Notes under the pieces: model-generated
What the model was told of the DNA's origin: nothing
Databases searched by the model: none
The model's input: the letters and a program-made list of their open reading frames with translations, nothing else
NCBI GenBank assembly: GCA_002633005.1
Contig: NMRA01000334.1
Span: 368,300-432,299 of the forward strand
From: Phoronis australis
Taxonomy: Eukaryota > Phoronida > Phoronidae
Length of the DNA: 64,000 nt
Direction: 5' to 3'
Translations under genes and position numbers: made by a program
Part shown: in pieces, positions 46,497 to 59,332 of the stretch
How positions within the stretch are numbered: the first letter of the stretch is position 1
How the letters are laid out: the number at the start of each line of letters is the position of its first letter

Positions 46497-49049
46497 TGTT
46501 ATCGTTCAATTGCGCTAACATGCTTGAAGACCCACTAAATGGTAAGTTGATATATTTTCAAAATGACATTTGCCCGGCTTTCTACTCTCAGAAACTACAT
46601 ACTCCGAGTTAAATTCGCTACAAACCAACGCGTGGGGATAGCGGCAAACAAAGTGGCATAGAGCGTGAAGAACAGACAAAATTGCGTTATTCCCTGCCAA
46701 TGAAACAAAAGTCAAACTGTTCCCCAGAGATATGTTTACGATTTGTTCCCAACCATTTTGAATTTCCGTCGGTGTCAAAGATTTTTTCTTTGGTTTCAAA
46801 TTTCAAAAAAAATCTGTCAACTGCTCGTTAGTTCGTCGATTTCCCCTCAAGGTAAAGAACGTGTTATGGTAAGACATATGTGTAGCACATAATATCCGTA
46901 AATGTAAAATGTCACCTTTGACCTTTGATGTTAAAAAACGATGGCAATTGAGCGCATGCGTACATATATATTTTTAAGCGCGGATAATTTGAAAACTGTA
47001 TTGGGTTGAAAGAGTTTTTATTTCGTCTGTGTTTCAAAAATATTGAATCTGGCGATGTTTTCGACAAATTATTGCAAATCCAAAGTGAATAACTCTCACC
47101 GACGTTAGATTCCCCAAGAAATAAATCCACCACAATCTGTTTAAAAGGTATTTTTACCACCTGTTTTCGCGTTGTGTGCCACTTTATAATTAACTAATCA
47201 ATGTTATAGCATCGCTTACACCTCGAGGCATAAAAAATTCAAAACTATTCGTAAATAACAATTGTTCGACATTTGTTTTGCATATCAAAATTCCATGGAA
47301 ACACCACAGTAACATAAGGACGACACGTCGGAAATCCCTTAAAAAGGAATCATGATATCGGTCTTACTACAAAAACGCATTTTCGTGTAGATAACTCTTA
47401 GTTGTGAAACGTGTTGGTGGTTATTAGCTTTGAACACAGCTGTAAAGAAATTGAATCTGTTGTGTTTTTGTGATTTTATTAAAAAACTTCTTTTGTTGCC
47501 GTTGTATGCCGACAAGCACTGAATCCAACCCCGATCAGCCATCAAAGAGTTGAACTCCGACCGCGGATGTTGCGCGTTCGATTCTGCACTGAGGCTGATC
47601 TCACACGATTACTGGCCAATTAAGGCCCTGTAACAAGAATCTGTAAAAATTCTCGATGAAATAATCTTCGTTGTCATTTTACCTAGCCTTCCTTTGAGTC
47701 CAAGTTGTTATATAAATATTTTCAAATTAACTGTGCACGAGTACAATGATTTATGATCTGAAATACCCAAATGTCAGAACATTACAGCACAAATACGGGT
47801 AGTAGATATAGGATGATGCAAACGAGTCCAGCCACTATTTTTAAGGAAAAATCCCTACAAACAGCCCCGGCAGAATTTTGTCGTATCCGTAGGGGTCACC
47901 ATCTTGTGTCCTACATGTATGGTGCCCCAAAGCAATTGAATGGGACTGGAGTCAAGTGATGCATTATGAGTAAATTCCATGTCCTTCGATGCGCGTGAAC
48001 GACATGACTTGAATTCATGTTGTTTGTATACATGCACATGTACACGGCTACTACACTGAAGCCTGAGTCGCGTGCCAACATAGGGCCTTTCGTATCATTA
48101 AATTTCTAATGATTTGACAAATGTTAAAGGTAGCTAGAAATATTTGGTATACTTCTGATCACCCTTGGCGGATACATTCACACATAAACAAATTTCAAAG
48201 GACTTTACTGTTCGAGAAATCAAGCGACAAAAGAACAGTCATCGGGAAATTTCGAATAACTCGAGTGGGAATGAGAAACGAACAATACATTTCAGATAGT
48301 CTAAGTGGAATCTATCTACATACCAAATTTCAAAAGAATATCTCAAAAGAACCGCGAAGCTGGAGTTCCGGGAAGTGGAAATTAAAAAAGTTTCCGTCAC
48401 GTGCTCGATTTTGACAGACTTGATCAAAACATCTCGCCGAGTGAAAAAGAGAAGAACGCACAGAGCAAAAACACGTAACGTTTTGATGCGTTTGCAGTCA
48501 CGGATATAGAGAGGCTGTTTTGCCACTAACTAGATTTAAGCCTGGGACTAGTGCTTTGACACATACAAGCTTTTCGATTTTGATTTATACAGCTTGAAAT
48601 TTATGGTTTTGGATTTCGCAATATTTTCTAAACGACGAACGCAGCACAATACAATACATGACTGTGAAAAAGCTTTTTAAAACATGACAACACTGGTCAT
48701 TGAAATGATCTCAAAAACACGAGTACCGACTAATTTGCACGGTTTATTATTCAGAATCGTAGCTCACTAGATACTTCGGGAAATATAATTGGCCCCTCGT
48801 GTGAGCAGTTTTTAATAAACCAAACAGGTGTCCCGAGAATTGCTGGAAGCCATGTTACTATTCCACAACAAATATCTTTGCCGCAGTATATTTAATATTC
48901 AAAATGTCTCATGAGCATGGCAGTTACTTAAACACAGCTTTTATAAATGTGTAAATCTTAACTTGGTGTTAAAATGGTATCACAAGCATTTCTAAGTCTG
49001 TTCACCACGCCACCTGTAGCTAGCACATGACATGACCTAATGAATATAC
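46497..49049. other. No recognisable gene
   Basis: Non-coding apart from a weak tRNA-like relic at 47533-47600: GATCAGCC pairs with GGCTGATC and GCGTTCGATTCTGC resembles a B box. Confidence 0.35.
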
Positions 49050-49196
49050 GTCTGAAAAGATTTCTGAGACTCGAACCCGGTACCAGTGATCCTAATTGCC
49101 CAGTGATCCTCATGGCTCAGTGGACTGGAGCGTCTGCTCGGTTTGCAGACTAGGTCCCAGGTTCGAGTCCCAGTTGGGGTAGACATCTTTTCAGAC
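49050..49196 (+). mobile_element. tRNA-like foldback (head-to-head tRNA-derived SINE ends)
   Basis: GTCTGAAAAGAT (49050-49061) and ATCTTTTCAGAC (49185-49196) are perfect inverted ends. On the + strand 49106-49180 folds as a cloverleaf: 7 bp acceptor with one mismatch, GCTC/GAGC D-stem, TCTGC/GCAGA anticodon stem with loop TCGGTTT, B box GGTTCGAGTCC. The base before the putative GGT anticodon is C instead of the invariant T, and the T-stem has two mismatches, so it is not a working tRNA gene. The minus strand of the left arm carries a second B box (complement of GACTCGAACCCGG), so two tRNA-like tails face outward. Confidence 0.6.
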
Positions 49197-49512
49197 TTGC
49201 ACAGGTGTATTCTCTAAAGTCACGTGACGTGACCGAAGGTGGCTGGCTGACCAGACTTGGAAATGTTTGCGATAAACACAGCTTAGCAACTGAAGCTGAC
49301 CACCGGAGCTTACCGAATTGATGATAAATTAAAAGATTCCGTAGTATCAAAACAAACACAAATACAGAGGGCTGGGGGAAATCGGCCTCCTCGAAAGTAA
49401 TTGATTTTGTAGTATAAGGATTCGTAAAATGTCATGCGGTTATCTACTGTGTGATACCACTACATGTGTAGCTTGACCATGATTACTACAAAACGATGGT
49501 GGTAATGATCAT

Positions 49513-49545
<33 letters not shown>

Positions 49546-49573
49546 GTGATCATGATGATGATGGTGATGATGA
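49513..49573. repeat. GAT/GAC trinucleotide microsatellite
   Basis: ATG ATG ATG tract with GGT and CAT interruptions, grading into GACGACGAT up to about 49610. Confidence 0.85.
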
Positions 49574-49610
49574 TATCTACGACGATGACGACGACATTGA
49601 TGATGCTGAC

Positions 49611-51429
49611 GATAGTAATTTTGGTGACACAACGATGAAGATGATAATTTATTTATTGGTCACTGGATGAAGGAGAATTTTGATCATTGTGTGTTGAAGA
49701 CAAGCAGTACATGTACATGCATGGCCTTTGTATACCGTTAGTCTCTGTACTAGTCAACGTGACACAGAGAAACTAACAGTATCCAGCAGTTGATTTTTTT
49801 ATTGAAACCGTTGTTAAAGTTAACGTGTTCACGTCTGAGTGCTGATGTTGTAGATGGGAATGTGCTGTGCTTATGGCAAACAGCAAACTATCTTTTAAAT
49901 ATTTATTGACGGAAGATGCAATTTGCAGTAGATAAAATTTAGGCCAGAAAACACACATGTAGCTGGAATTCGTAATATCTGGGCGTTCAAATCAGCATGC
50001 GGCCCTATGAACCAACTGCACTAAGGCGTCGTTTTTCGTACATGTAACAAAAGAAAGTTTACAATGTGGAAAAGTAATTAAAATGTGTAAGGCTGGTTAA
50101 TTCTTGCTGAATTTAGGTGAAATTGATACCCGCTGCAGACGCGTGTTGAGACCATTGGGGTATTGACTCCGAAGAGCGTGTTTATCACGGCTTTACAGAA
50201 CCATCCATCCGTCCAGTGACGAAAGTTCAGAAGCCTACATGTGTTCAGAATTTGACCACAGGTACGCTCCAACACGAAGCAGCACTATACGTTGACTTTG
50301 AGAAAATAATGTATTATGACCCGAGCCAATTAAGGCATTGACGAAGGAAATCCCTGACGATGTATAAAGCCACTGACTGAATTTTTTGCGAAATTCCATT
50401 AGGCTATTGCGTGTTCAAGTGGCCATAGAAGGCTCACAATTTTAATCGAGGAGTTATGAAATAATCAATTGATTAATGAAAATCTTGCCAGAAGAAATAA
50501 GGTTACGCAGAACCCTACAAAATGTCGGCATATTGGCTTATGCTTAGGAACGTAATTTCTCTGAAATGGCTCTGGCCTCTTTGAATGTAATGCTCTCCAA
50601 CACGTTAGAAACATGTTTTTAAAACCCTCCTCTTGTGGATAAAAGACTATCAAAAATTTTATGTTGCGTAAAACCAAAACGAAGTGATATATTAGATAAC
50701 AGCAACATCTACGTTTAACGAAATTAGGCACGTTATTGATGCCGTAGTTTTGTTGTGGATGTAGCCTTATTATTAGCTATTTTTTGTTAAAAAGACATGG
50801 TCACGTGTCCCAGTCAATAGCAGATTGCCACATGTATAAAGTCAAAAATCAAAATCTTTCTTATCAAAATCATCTCTCTGCTTTTGAAAATATAGAATTT
50901 TGCAGGGTTAAAATCAATACGTTCGTAGATTTTTGGCTGAACGGCATAGACTTGTCAATAAGGACGTACGGAAACATAAAATTGACATTTACAAATAACT
51001 ATGAACCTTTGGCACCTGATGACGTGCGCCACAAAGTGAACACACGAGGTACCATACACCCGCTTGATTAAGTCTTCCGACGCCAAATAGTGCCAAGTAC
51101 TGTTTGATACAATGGCGAGGAATTCACATCTCAATATGAGTTATCTCGAAAGTAAAGGAAAGCACAGTTATGATCATATTTGTTTCTTTTGACCATCTCC
51201 GCGTAACTTCTGCGCGATGTCGCTCGAACTTGAAACATGTTAATTATCATTTACTAAATACAAAACAGATGACTCCAAGATGAAATGTGTTTACGTAATC
51301 GGATTCTATACGAAGTCATTGTTTTTAGTTTCATTACCTGCGAGAAAAGTGATTTTCTGAGATCGCCCTTAGCGCGTAATCGGTCCCGGACTGCAAACCC
51401 ATCTGACGCATGCGCTTTTACCCCTTGCT
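49611..51429. other. No recognisable gene
   Basis: Nothing assignable on either strand. Confidence 0.4.
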
Positions 51430-51517
51430 GGTGATCCTACTCGGTGGTTCCCTGCGTGTCCCCGGGGATATCCTAGCGGACCCGCAGGGAACCATCGAGG
51501 TGCTCCTAAAGATCACT
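51430..51517. repeat. 88 bp GC-rich hairpin
   Basis: TGATCCTACTCGGTGGTTCC followed by CTGCG pairs with CGCAGGGAACCATCGAGGTG and further out with AAGATCA. The loop region is TGTCCCCGGGGATATCC. Markedly more GC-rich than its surroundings. Confidence 0.65.
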
Positions 51518-53626
51518 CGATAATGCCAGTGTGTTAAACGACATGAACACATTTGTGCAAATGTCTCTAAAAGATGAGGATTAAGAAGAGAAACGTTGAA
51601 GAGTTACTAGAATCGAGTTTGGATGAATGCTGACTCAGTTCAGTGTTTTACGTTGTACATCACAATCAGCGTGTGTTGCCTTGCAGACACGAATGGCGTA
51701 AGAATTTAATAGCTCTTCACAAAAAAGTCAGAAACTTTAGCAATCAATTCACAATGATATCAGCGTGTTTGCTGAAATATATTTTGGAAAACTGGTAAAT
51801 TCTAATTTAGTTTTAATACCTAATAATTTAAAACCAATCAGAAGTGTAAGACAAGGATTCAGTAAAATTTTCATTCACTTTTTAAATCGATTACGCTCCC
51901 GAGAGTTTACCTAAGGCTTAAATGCCAAGGTCAACTACTGGAACAGAATACTTCTACCAAAGGGGTTTTGTTTTCCACGATTACCTCTGCCAAATCAAAC
52001 AGAAGGGCATGATCAATGCTATGTAACTGGAATGTTACGCTTCGTTTCATTTTCAGGGCAAGGATTCAATGCGCATGCTTTAAAAACTAAAGAACTAAAA
52101 TGCACGTATCAAGAGTTTATGAAGTGAGTAATTGAACGAAAAAACCTTATAACAACAAAAAACACATATACATGAAACTACAATGCAACTAGGTCTTGTA
52201 CAAATACACATTTACAAAACAAAAGATCACTTCGTCTGGAATTTCTCACGCGTCAATTAACAACATGTTACTTGTCGGGTGGCGCTGCCCATCAATTTCA
52301 CTGCCGCAGCAATGTCTGAGGGCTGAGCTTTTTGCGAACAACGTGTTCAAAGAAGGCAGCAGGCATATAGGTCGACAAAGAGTATTCGTTTATCGTCGCA
52401 CCCCAAGGTATAAATGGCTATTCGATTAACCCCCGGCCTATTTTCGTTGTGGATTTCAATGCTAATTAGATTGTAACCACAAGACAATATCCAAAAAATC
52501 TTCACATGTACACAGCACATCAATGTAAAAGTGATATCGATTACTGCACTCTTTCGAATAATCAATCATTGCTTGGGCTATTTGCGGAAGTTCTTCATTT
52601 ACTCCTTAACACTAGTCAAGCTGCCCTTATCAACTGTAAAGCACCTAGTCCTGATGATGCCAGAGGATTATTCTGTTTTCGAGAAAAACGAAGTACATAT
52701 ACTTGAAGTAACGTCCAATACACTTATAGATGCCTCTGCTGTTTCAGCTCCATTTCAAATTAATTGGGCATAAAAAAGTAATTTTGAAAACGCAATGGTA
52801 TTAACAAAATTTACAAATGACGGCAATTTTGTGAAAATAAAGACAATTTCAAGTAGAAGCTTTAACATTCATTTTAAAATTCCAAACTGGTGAACCACCA
52901 GAAGTGACTTTCAGCCATCCAAAATAACATGCTAAAGGAAGGAAAATCACTAATGAACTATATCACATGACTTGTGTAATCAAACCAAATACCGTTTTCC
53001 TGTTACGACAACTAATTCTGTTCACAGCAACACAACTGGTAATAATTATTATGGCGGAACAATTGTAGCCAATGCTTTCCCACTCAAGAGGCAGAACTTC
53101 GCTTTTAACGAAGTTTTGGTAAGTGGAAGAGGTTAACCCATACCATTAATCCTCCAGCGAAACCTCGCAGACAACAGGCTTTAAAAAGCGAAGCCTTTGT
53201 ACTCGCCGAAACAGCGAAAGTTATCGGTACAGGTCGCGGCAACGATATACCTGTACGATGATACGAGATATATCGGCAGACCTGCTCTTTGTCATTGTAG
53301 CGTCGTCGACGTGCTCTCAGTTGACACAAGTAAGTGAAAAAAAGAATACACATCTTATGAAGAATGACCCTGATCATTTTCATAAACACCGATTAATGGC
53401 GGGAGAACAATTTCCAATTAGCTTTGCGAACCCACCACTTCGTTTGAGATTATGTTGAACTGCGCCGTCAGGTGTTTACTCCGATGACTTAGTTGCAATC
53501 TTGCGATAACTTCGATATACATGTACCTGTCTAAGGGAAAAGGTAATCCAAGTTTCGGTACCCAAGGCGCTGCCTATGTGACTATTATGTAAAACCAACA
53601 AACGCTAATCCAAGGAGAGATTTCAG
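51518..53626. other. No recognisable gene
   Basis: Nothing assignable; short frames lack any domain signature. Confidence 0.4.
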
Positions 53627-54041
53627 TGCCCGGTTGAAACAGTCCCAAATAGGGACTCAATAAAGTTCTTAAATCTTCTGCCTATTTTCGGACTTGTGAA
53701 AACATGGGTTGCCGTTTTTGTATTGTTTTGGTCTCATTACTGCGTCGAATTTTGACTTTGATACAAGTCGAGTGTTAACTCTTCGTTGAATTGTCAACAT
53801 TTTCGAAAATAATTAGGGACCTTTTCATGCAACGACCCCAAATTAAGGACTGAGTCCCTATTTATTTTTAATGAAGTCTGGGCTCAGTTCATGGTTATTT
53901 TATTAGAAAATGTCATTAATCAAAGAGGAGCTTATAATAAAGACAAAATGATAGAAAAGTGCTGCAAAACACAAATATGCAAAAAAGACTTAGGTATCTT
54001 AGTTGAGTCCCTATTTGGGACTGTTTCATGCAACCGGCCAC
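53627..54041. mobile_element. GCCCGGTTG/TAGGGACT foldback element
   Basis: TGCCCGGTTGAAACAGTCCC followed by AAATAGGGACTCAA at the left is inverted at the right as TTGAGTCCCTATTTGGGACT followed by GTTTCATGCAACCGGCCA. The interior at 53829-53877 has further ACTGAGTCCCTATTT words. 415 bp, non-coding. Confidence 0.75.
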
Positions 54042-54380
54042 AGGTGTCGAAAGCCGAATCTACTGCTACTGTAGCGATTCGAATGCACACTTTTTATACA
54101 ATTTAAATATGCGATTACCGCCTGCATTTTGATTTTTGAAGGGAGGCTCATCAAGTTTCCAGAGTTATCTAACGCTAATTTTTATGAAAACGAATTGTGG
54201 TACAACTTGAGACCTCCTAATTTTTGTACCATGGGCCTCTATAAAATGATCTTGGATAGCACCCTTTGAAGAAGATAACTGGGGCGTCTGCAAAGGCAGC
54301 AAGTCTTCAGGCTGTCTTTCAAATCTGCAAAGCTTAAGTTTTCGCACTTTCAGTGGGTGCAAAATTAGCCCCGCCACCGT

Positions 54381-54984
54381 CAGGCCCGTAGCCAGGGCGG
54401 TTCGGAGGTTCGATCGAACCCCCAGCGGAAAAGGTCCAGCCCCAGTTACCCGTTAGAGATAGGGAATAGCTGGACAACAACAACTACTACAACAGCAACA
54501 AATTTGTTGCAGCTACTGATAGTACTAACTACAACTACATGTATAACTAAGTTAGACGAATTTACTTCTGATTCAAAGCGCTTCGCTTAATCGTCGGTAT
54601 TATCGTTGGCCAAATGAGTGAACGTTACGCCGTTAAATTACGTGCGGAAGTTGATTGTTGTTAGAGGCGTAAAGTAATTCTTTACGCCGTAAAGTAAATA
54701 TTGCATTACGATGTAAAGTAAGTATTTGCGGCGCTAAGGGTTACATTACTCCACAAATATGTACTTTACGCCGCAAATAATTACTTTATGCCACCGATAA
54801 TATATTTATGCTGCACTTAATTACGCTTAGCTGTAACAAGAATTATGTTACGCACGTAATTTAGCGACGTAACCTTCAACCGTTTAGCAAACGATGTATA
54901 ATCAGGTCAACCTTTGCAAAATATCAAAGTTCCACAGTTCCAGGAATTCGAACCACCCCCTGCGCAATGCTGGCTACGGGCCTG
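54381..54984. mobile_element. 604 bp DNA transposon (GGCCCGTAGCCAG ends)
   Basis: Left end CAGGCCCGTAGCCAGG and right end CTGGCTACGGGCCTG are inverted repeats. The flanks CCACCGT (54374-54380) and CCACCTT (54985-54991) fit a 7-8 bp target duplication. Inside are a CAA/CTA-rich stretch (54473-54540), the degenerate array at 54621-54873 and a right-end segment shared with 45471-45545. No transposase frame: a non-autonomous element. Confidence 0.8.
54621..54873. repeat. Degenerate TTTACGCCGNAAAGTAA array inside the transposon
   Basis: The word TTACGCCG and its relatives (TTACGCCGTTAAATTACG, TTTACGCCGTAAAGTAA, TTTGCGGCGC, TTTACGCCGCAAATAATTAC, TTATGCCACC, TTATGCTGCAC) recur about every 20-30 bp, in both orientations. 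Confidence 0.6.
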
Positions 54985-54991
54985 CCACCTT

Positions 54992-57430
54992 TGTAGGAAA
55001 GTCGCGGGTCAAGAAATGTGTCCTTAAAGTTGGTGGACCCTGAGTTTGACCACGGCTGAAATTCAAAAGGAATCAAATTGCATAGTTGGATAGAGAGATT
55101 ACCACGAAGGGGCAACTATCTTGGCACATTTTAGTGTGTTTTCAAATGCAATTTAGAAAGGAACTGTTCGAGATGTCAGCCAGCCAGGTATAGTGCTTTA
55201 ACGCTGATAAAGCATTTGGCTACGACATTACTTGACGTAAAGACTTCAAATTAGTGGCGCTGTGATATTTAATCAGCAAGTAAACGTTGGGAGAGCATAA
55301 GCAGGTTTGTACTGTCATCTCAATGTGCAACTCTAAACAACCGTGAATGGGGGAATCATCGATATCAATTCTCGTCGAGGATTCCCAGGTGCCTGTGGCC
55401 CGGACAACGCATGTTCAATAGCTGCTGGCATGGGGTGGACTTTTTCCATCCTGTGGTACAGCTGTACCATCAAATAGCCATGAGACTCAGTGTGACCGGG
55501 ACACACTCTTCGAGAAACGCATTTTTTTCAGATCGGTCCATGAAGTCGTATTCCGCCGCCTCTTTTAGCGTTCGATTTTGATGAACAACTATGATCTCTT
55601 GTTTTGGATTGGTTAATGAAGGATGTGAACCGCGTATGGAAGCTTAGACATGTGCTTTGTATGAATGGCGTGGAATAAAGGAGAGATTCAAGCACCTCTA
55701 TCATGACCATGTCGAAAAGTAATACCCGGTGTTTCCAAAATCCGCCTTAGTTCGTTAGACCTATGATAACGTAGACTAGGCCTGAGACATATTGTATTAC
55801 AGAAGAAGTGTCGATTGAAGGAATACGGGACGCGAGTGAACAAGATTCCAAAGTTGCTAGACAATCTCACTCCTGATTCGGAAAATGGCCTCTCGTGCAC
55901 CCCCAGAAGTCAATTTCTAAACTGAGTTTTTTAAGGAAACTTTGTGGGAAAATTAAAATTTATGTTAACATGCCGAAATATGTCCCACATATGTTTTTAT
56001 GCAAATTACTGCAACCAATAACGAATTTTCGATATTTTGCAACATCTCACCGACCATTCCATGTTGCCATTTTTTCTATTTTGAAGTGCGAGCACTGCGA
56101 CGAAGCCATTTTAAAAGTAATCCTTTGTTTCTGTAAGATATTAAACAACACGTTAGAATTAAAATTCGCCTTAGACACAACTAATAAGGTGCACAAAAGC
56201 CAATAAAAGCAATTAACGCACAAGCTGACATCGCGTTCATCAATCGCTCTTTGTGGAATTTTCGTCTTACACCTGGTCGTTTTCCCTTTTATCCACTCCA
56301 CAAACATCAGCGATCGTGAGATCAATCCCTAAGTTTAATAGGATAAGGCAATATAAACACATTGGGATCTAACAGGCTTTTATCTCTCCGGCAACTACTA
56401 CACTGTATTTTCCTAGTCCAAGGTTATTAAAGCGTGCGCCAGTATACCATCAGTTCACCGCCCTGCCTGTGTAAGGCAATACAGTGCAGATTTTCTCATT
56501 GAATGCATGGCTCTCATCAGCCAGCTATAGCGTGAATCGAAAAAGGTCAATTTTGAACTTGTGAATGAGATCTTCCCCAAGGCCTGTCATATTTCGCATT
56601 TTATCCGCACGATAACGACTTAGAACGGATCATGCATCAAGTAGATGGACACCTCCAGTAGTGGATCAGATAAACCAAGTTACCGTTCCTTTGATGAAAA
56701 AAGCATGAAATTTTAATCAAAGTATGTATTTTGCCTGATATTTTTCAGAAATAATGCATAGCTACTTAAAAATCCAGGGTGGCGGCCATTTCCAAGATGG
56801 CCGCCATATGACCATTTTCTGTGCATGTGTCATTACGTTGTTCATATTTAAATCCAGACAAGGTTACTTTGGGAATAAATCACAATATTATAGATGTAAA
56901 CTGATATTTCTATACTTGAGGAGTTCCATCAGACCCATCACCAGGAAGCCTGAATGCACCGTGAAACTTAAGATCTATTAAAGCTTTTTAGAGACCCAAC
57001 ATTGCTTTAGCTTTAAGTGCACTGGCACACGCTCCTCTACTGAAAATTACGAGTAGTACTGCATGGATTCGCAGTTGTCATCTCCTACAGGACTTGGCTG
57101 ACTCAAAATGTTTCAATTGTCGCCATTGTTAACCATATCCTATATGCAGTTTCAGAACTGATAGTATGACCAAAAACCAGCTGAGTCATAAAGATGTCAG
57201 TTTCCTGTAAAGGATTCTCATGTTTTCTTTACCCAAGCGTGACCTTCAGCGAGACAAACCAATTCTTATACATACATGTATATGAAATGAACATTATGGT
57301 TGCAGTGAATTTCTGTGAGTATCCGATTTCTAACCCAAGACCGTGGTGAGCTAGACTGCCAGAATACCACAGACATTGTACATGTACGTTAATAATAGGG
57401 AATAGCGAAATATTATGGTGATCTAGAACG
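54992..57430. other. No recognisable gene
   Basis: Nothing assignable; includes several short frames without domain support. Confidence 0.4.
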
Positions 57431-57670
57431 GGTCCCGTTCCAAGAAACTGACTTAAGTTCATTTTTGACTTAAGTCTAAGATTTGTCTTAACTTCCATTC
57501 TTTGAAACTTCCACATCCGGTCAAATGAAGATGAAACTTTTATCAAAAACTTAATTCAAACTTAGGAGCTCTTTCTAAAAACAGTCTCTAAACAAATTTA
57601 AGTTTTATCCAAAAAATTAATAAAATTTAAGATTTGTCTTAGCTAAGTCAGTTTTGTTGGAACAGGCACC
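57431..57670. mobile_element. GTTCCAA-ended MITE
   Basis: Left CCCGTTCCAAGAAACTGACT and right AGTCAGTTTTGTTGGAACAGG are inverted. The repeated word AAGATTTGTCTTA lies near both ends (57478 and 57629), and AAACTTAAGTC-type words fill the interior. 240 bp, no coding potential. Confidence 0.65.
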
Positions 57671-58874
57671 GGGTCTATTGACGCGTACCACGCCATGAAT
57701 GTGCCAAGTAGATGGGCCTTTTCTTCTACAATGAGTACACCCATTCCAAATTTCTCCTGCTTTCTGGTGAACGTTGCATGAAAAGTAACGAAAGAGACAT
57801 GAAATGGTGGGAAATCAGCCTAAACCTCCTAAACTGCTGAACTATATACAACCTTTGCCAATGGCTGCTCTTCAGCCATGTAGAACATGTACAAGTTCAT
57901 GTAGTTCCGAATAGCTGCGTGCACACAAGTGTTTTAATGGCGATCTTCTCTGAAAGAATCAAAACTAAAGTGTAATCTGCTACACAATAGATACAATTAA
58001 ATTCTCAGAGAATGGCTCTGTGTTATGAGTGACCCTCAAAATATAGGTATAGGGACTTAATATGTTCAATTATATGAGATAGTGAGACTTTGCGACATAA
58101 CAAAAATTCGGTAATGGCGCCAGTAATTCGTATATAAAACACACGTGGGACACTTGTTAACATCAATATTCATTTTCTCCACCAAATTTCCTTCACAGAA
58201 ATGCAGTTTAGAAATTGAGGTCGGGTAGCGCATGATTCACGACTTGGCAGGCAACCTCAATTTTCGAAAAAAAATGTCCGCGTAACTCCTATAAACGCCT
58301 TTTTGTTCGTGTCCCGGAAGAGAGGGCACACTAACTCCCCGGGCACCTAAAGTCATCTATGGTGAAGTTGTTGGATGACACATGCAAGACTTTTAGTCCA
58401 GTTTCATGTACTGTTACAGACTCAATGATTGATCTCAAACTGCCCCTTAGTCAAAATGGTGCAATTTCGAGGTTGGAAAGAACAATTCGTTATCGTTTGA
58501 GATTATGCTACAGAAGTTTGCTTGTCACGGGTGGAGTGGTCGCGAGCAATGAGGAACTCTCATGGTTTGCAAAATTAAGACAAATTCTCATCTTAGTAAG
58601 AACGGAACGCGGGTACATTGATGCTTTTTATTAAAAAATTATTGTTTCCTGATATCCATAAAACGGCGCCTATCATTTCAAGGCAAACAACCAAGTCAAT
58701 GAATAACGGACTGGGTAGGCCCGACTGGATAAATAGAGTGATAAAATTAGACGACGACTGTTCTGTTAACGGCATGGTCTCTAAATGCATTGGTCTCAAA
58801 ATTTGGTCTGTTTTACCTGGGTCGGTCTTCTATTTCTAGGCGCCTATCGTGATATGTCGATATAATTCAGATTT
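57671..58874. other. No recognisable gene
   Basis: The frames at 58359-58634 and 58618-58839 show no known motif. Confidence 0.4.
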
Positions 58875-58989
58875 ATGTCTGACATTAATCGGAATAATGT
58901 CTGACATAAAAGTGGAGTGTGTCTGACAATCCAGTAATGAATAGTTTTAGCATTATGTCAGGCATCAACTAATTATTTATGTCAGACAT
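58875..58989. repeat. Five ATGTCTGACAT-type near-palindromes
   Basis: ATGTCTGACAT at 58875-58885 and 58897-58907, TGTCTGACA at 58920-58928, ATGTCAGGCAT at 58955-58965, ATGTCAGACAT at 58979-58989. The first two and last two are in opposite orientation, so the block is a small inverted repeat built from repeated 11-mers. Confidence 0.75.
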
Positions 58990-59171
58990 GAGTATTAATT
59001 AGGTCCCCTGTGTCAAGTCAACCATAGCCGTGACGAATTTGACAACCCGCGACAGACGTAGCATCTACCCCGGGACCGTAGTTAACCACGCTGAGCAACA
59101 CAAGCAGACTTAGCCTCTAGTTTACACTGAATCGTATGGTATAATAGTAGACAACATGGAATATCATATTT

Positions 59172-59332
59172 GGGGTCGGATCCAGGACTTTGATTTGGGG
59201 GGAACAGGGCAGAGTATTTGCCAGGATTTTGCCCTTCAGTTATTTTCACCCCCGAACTGCCAAATGGAATATGAAAAAAGTTGCGAAGGGGAAGCATGTC
59301 CCCCTTGCTCCCCCCTCCTAAATCCGCCACTG
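59172..59332 (+). mobile_element. GGCGGATC-family MITE, copy 4
   Basis: Starts GGGGTCGGATCCAGGACTTT and ends CCTAAATCCGCCACTG. Interior CAGAGTATTTGCCAGGATTT, CCCCCGAACTGCCAAATGGA. The flanks ATTTGG/ATTTCA may be a decayed target duplication. Confidence 0.8.

Noticed and set aside
49106-49180. Functional tRNA-Thr (GGT) gene
   Set aside because: The base preceding the anticodon is C instead of T, the T-stem has two mismatches, and the sequence sits inside an inverted-repeat element.
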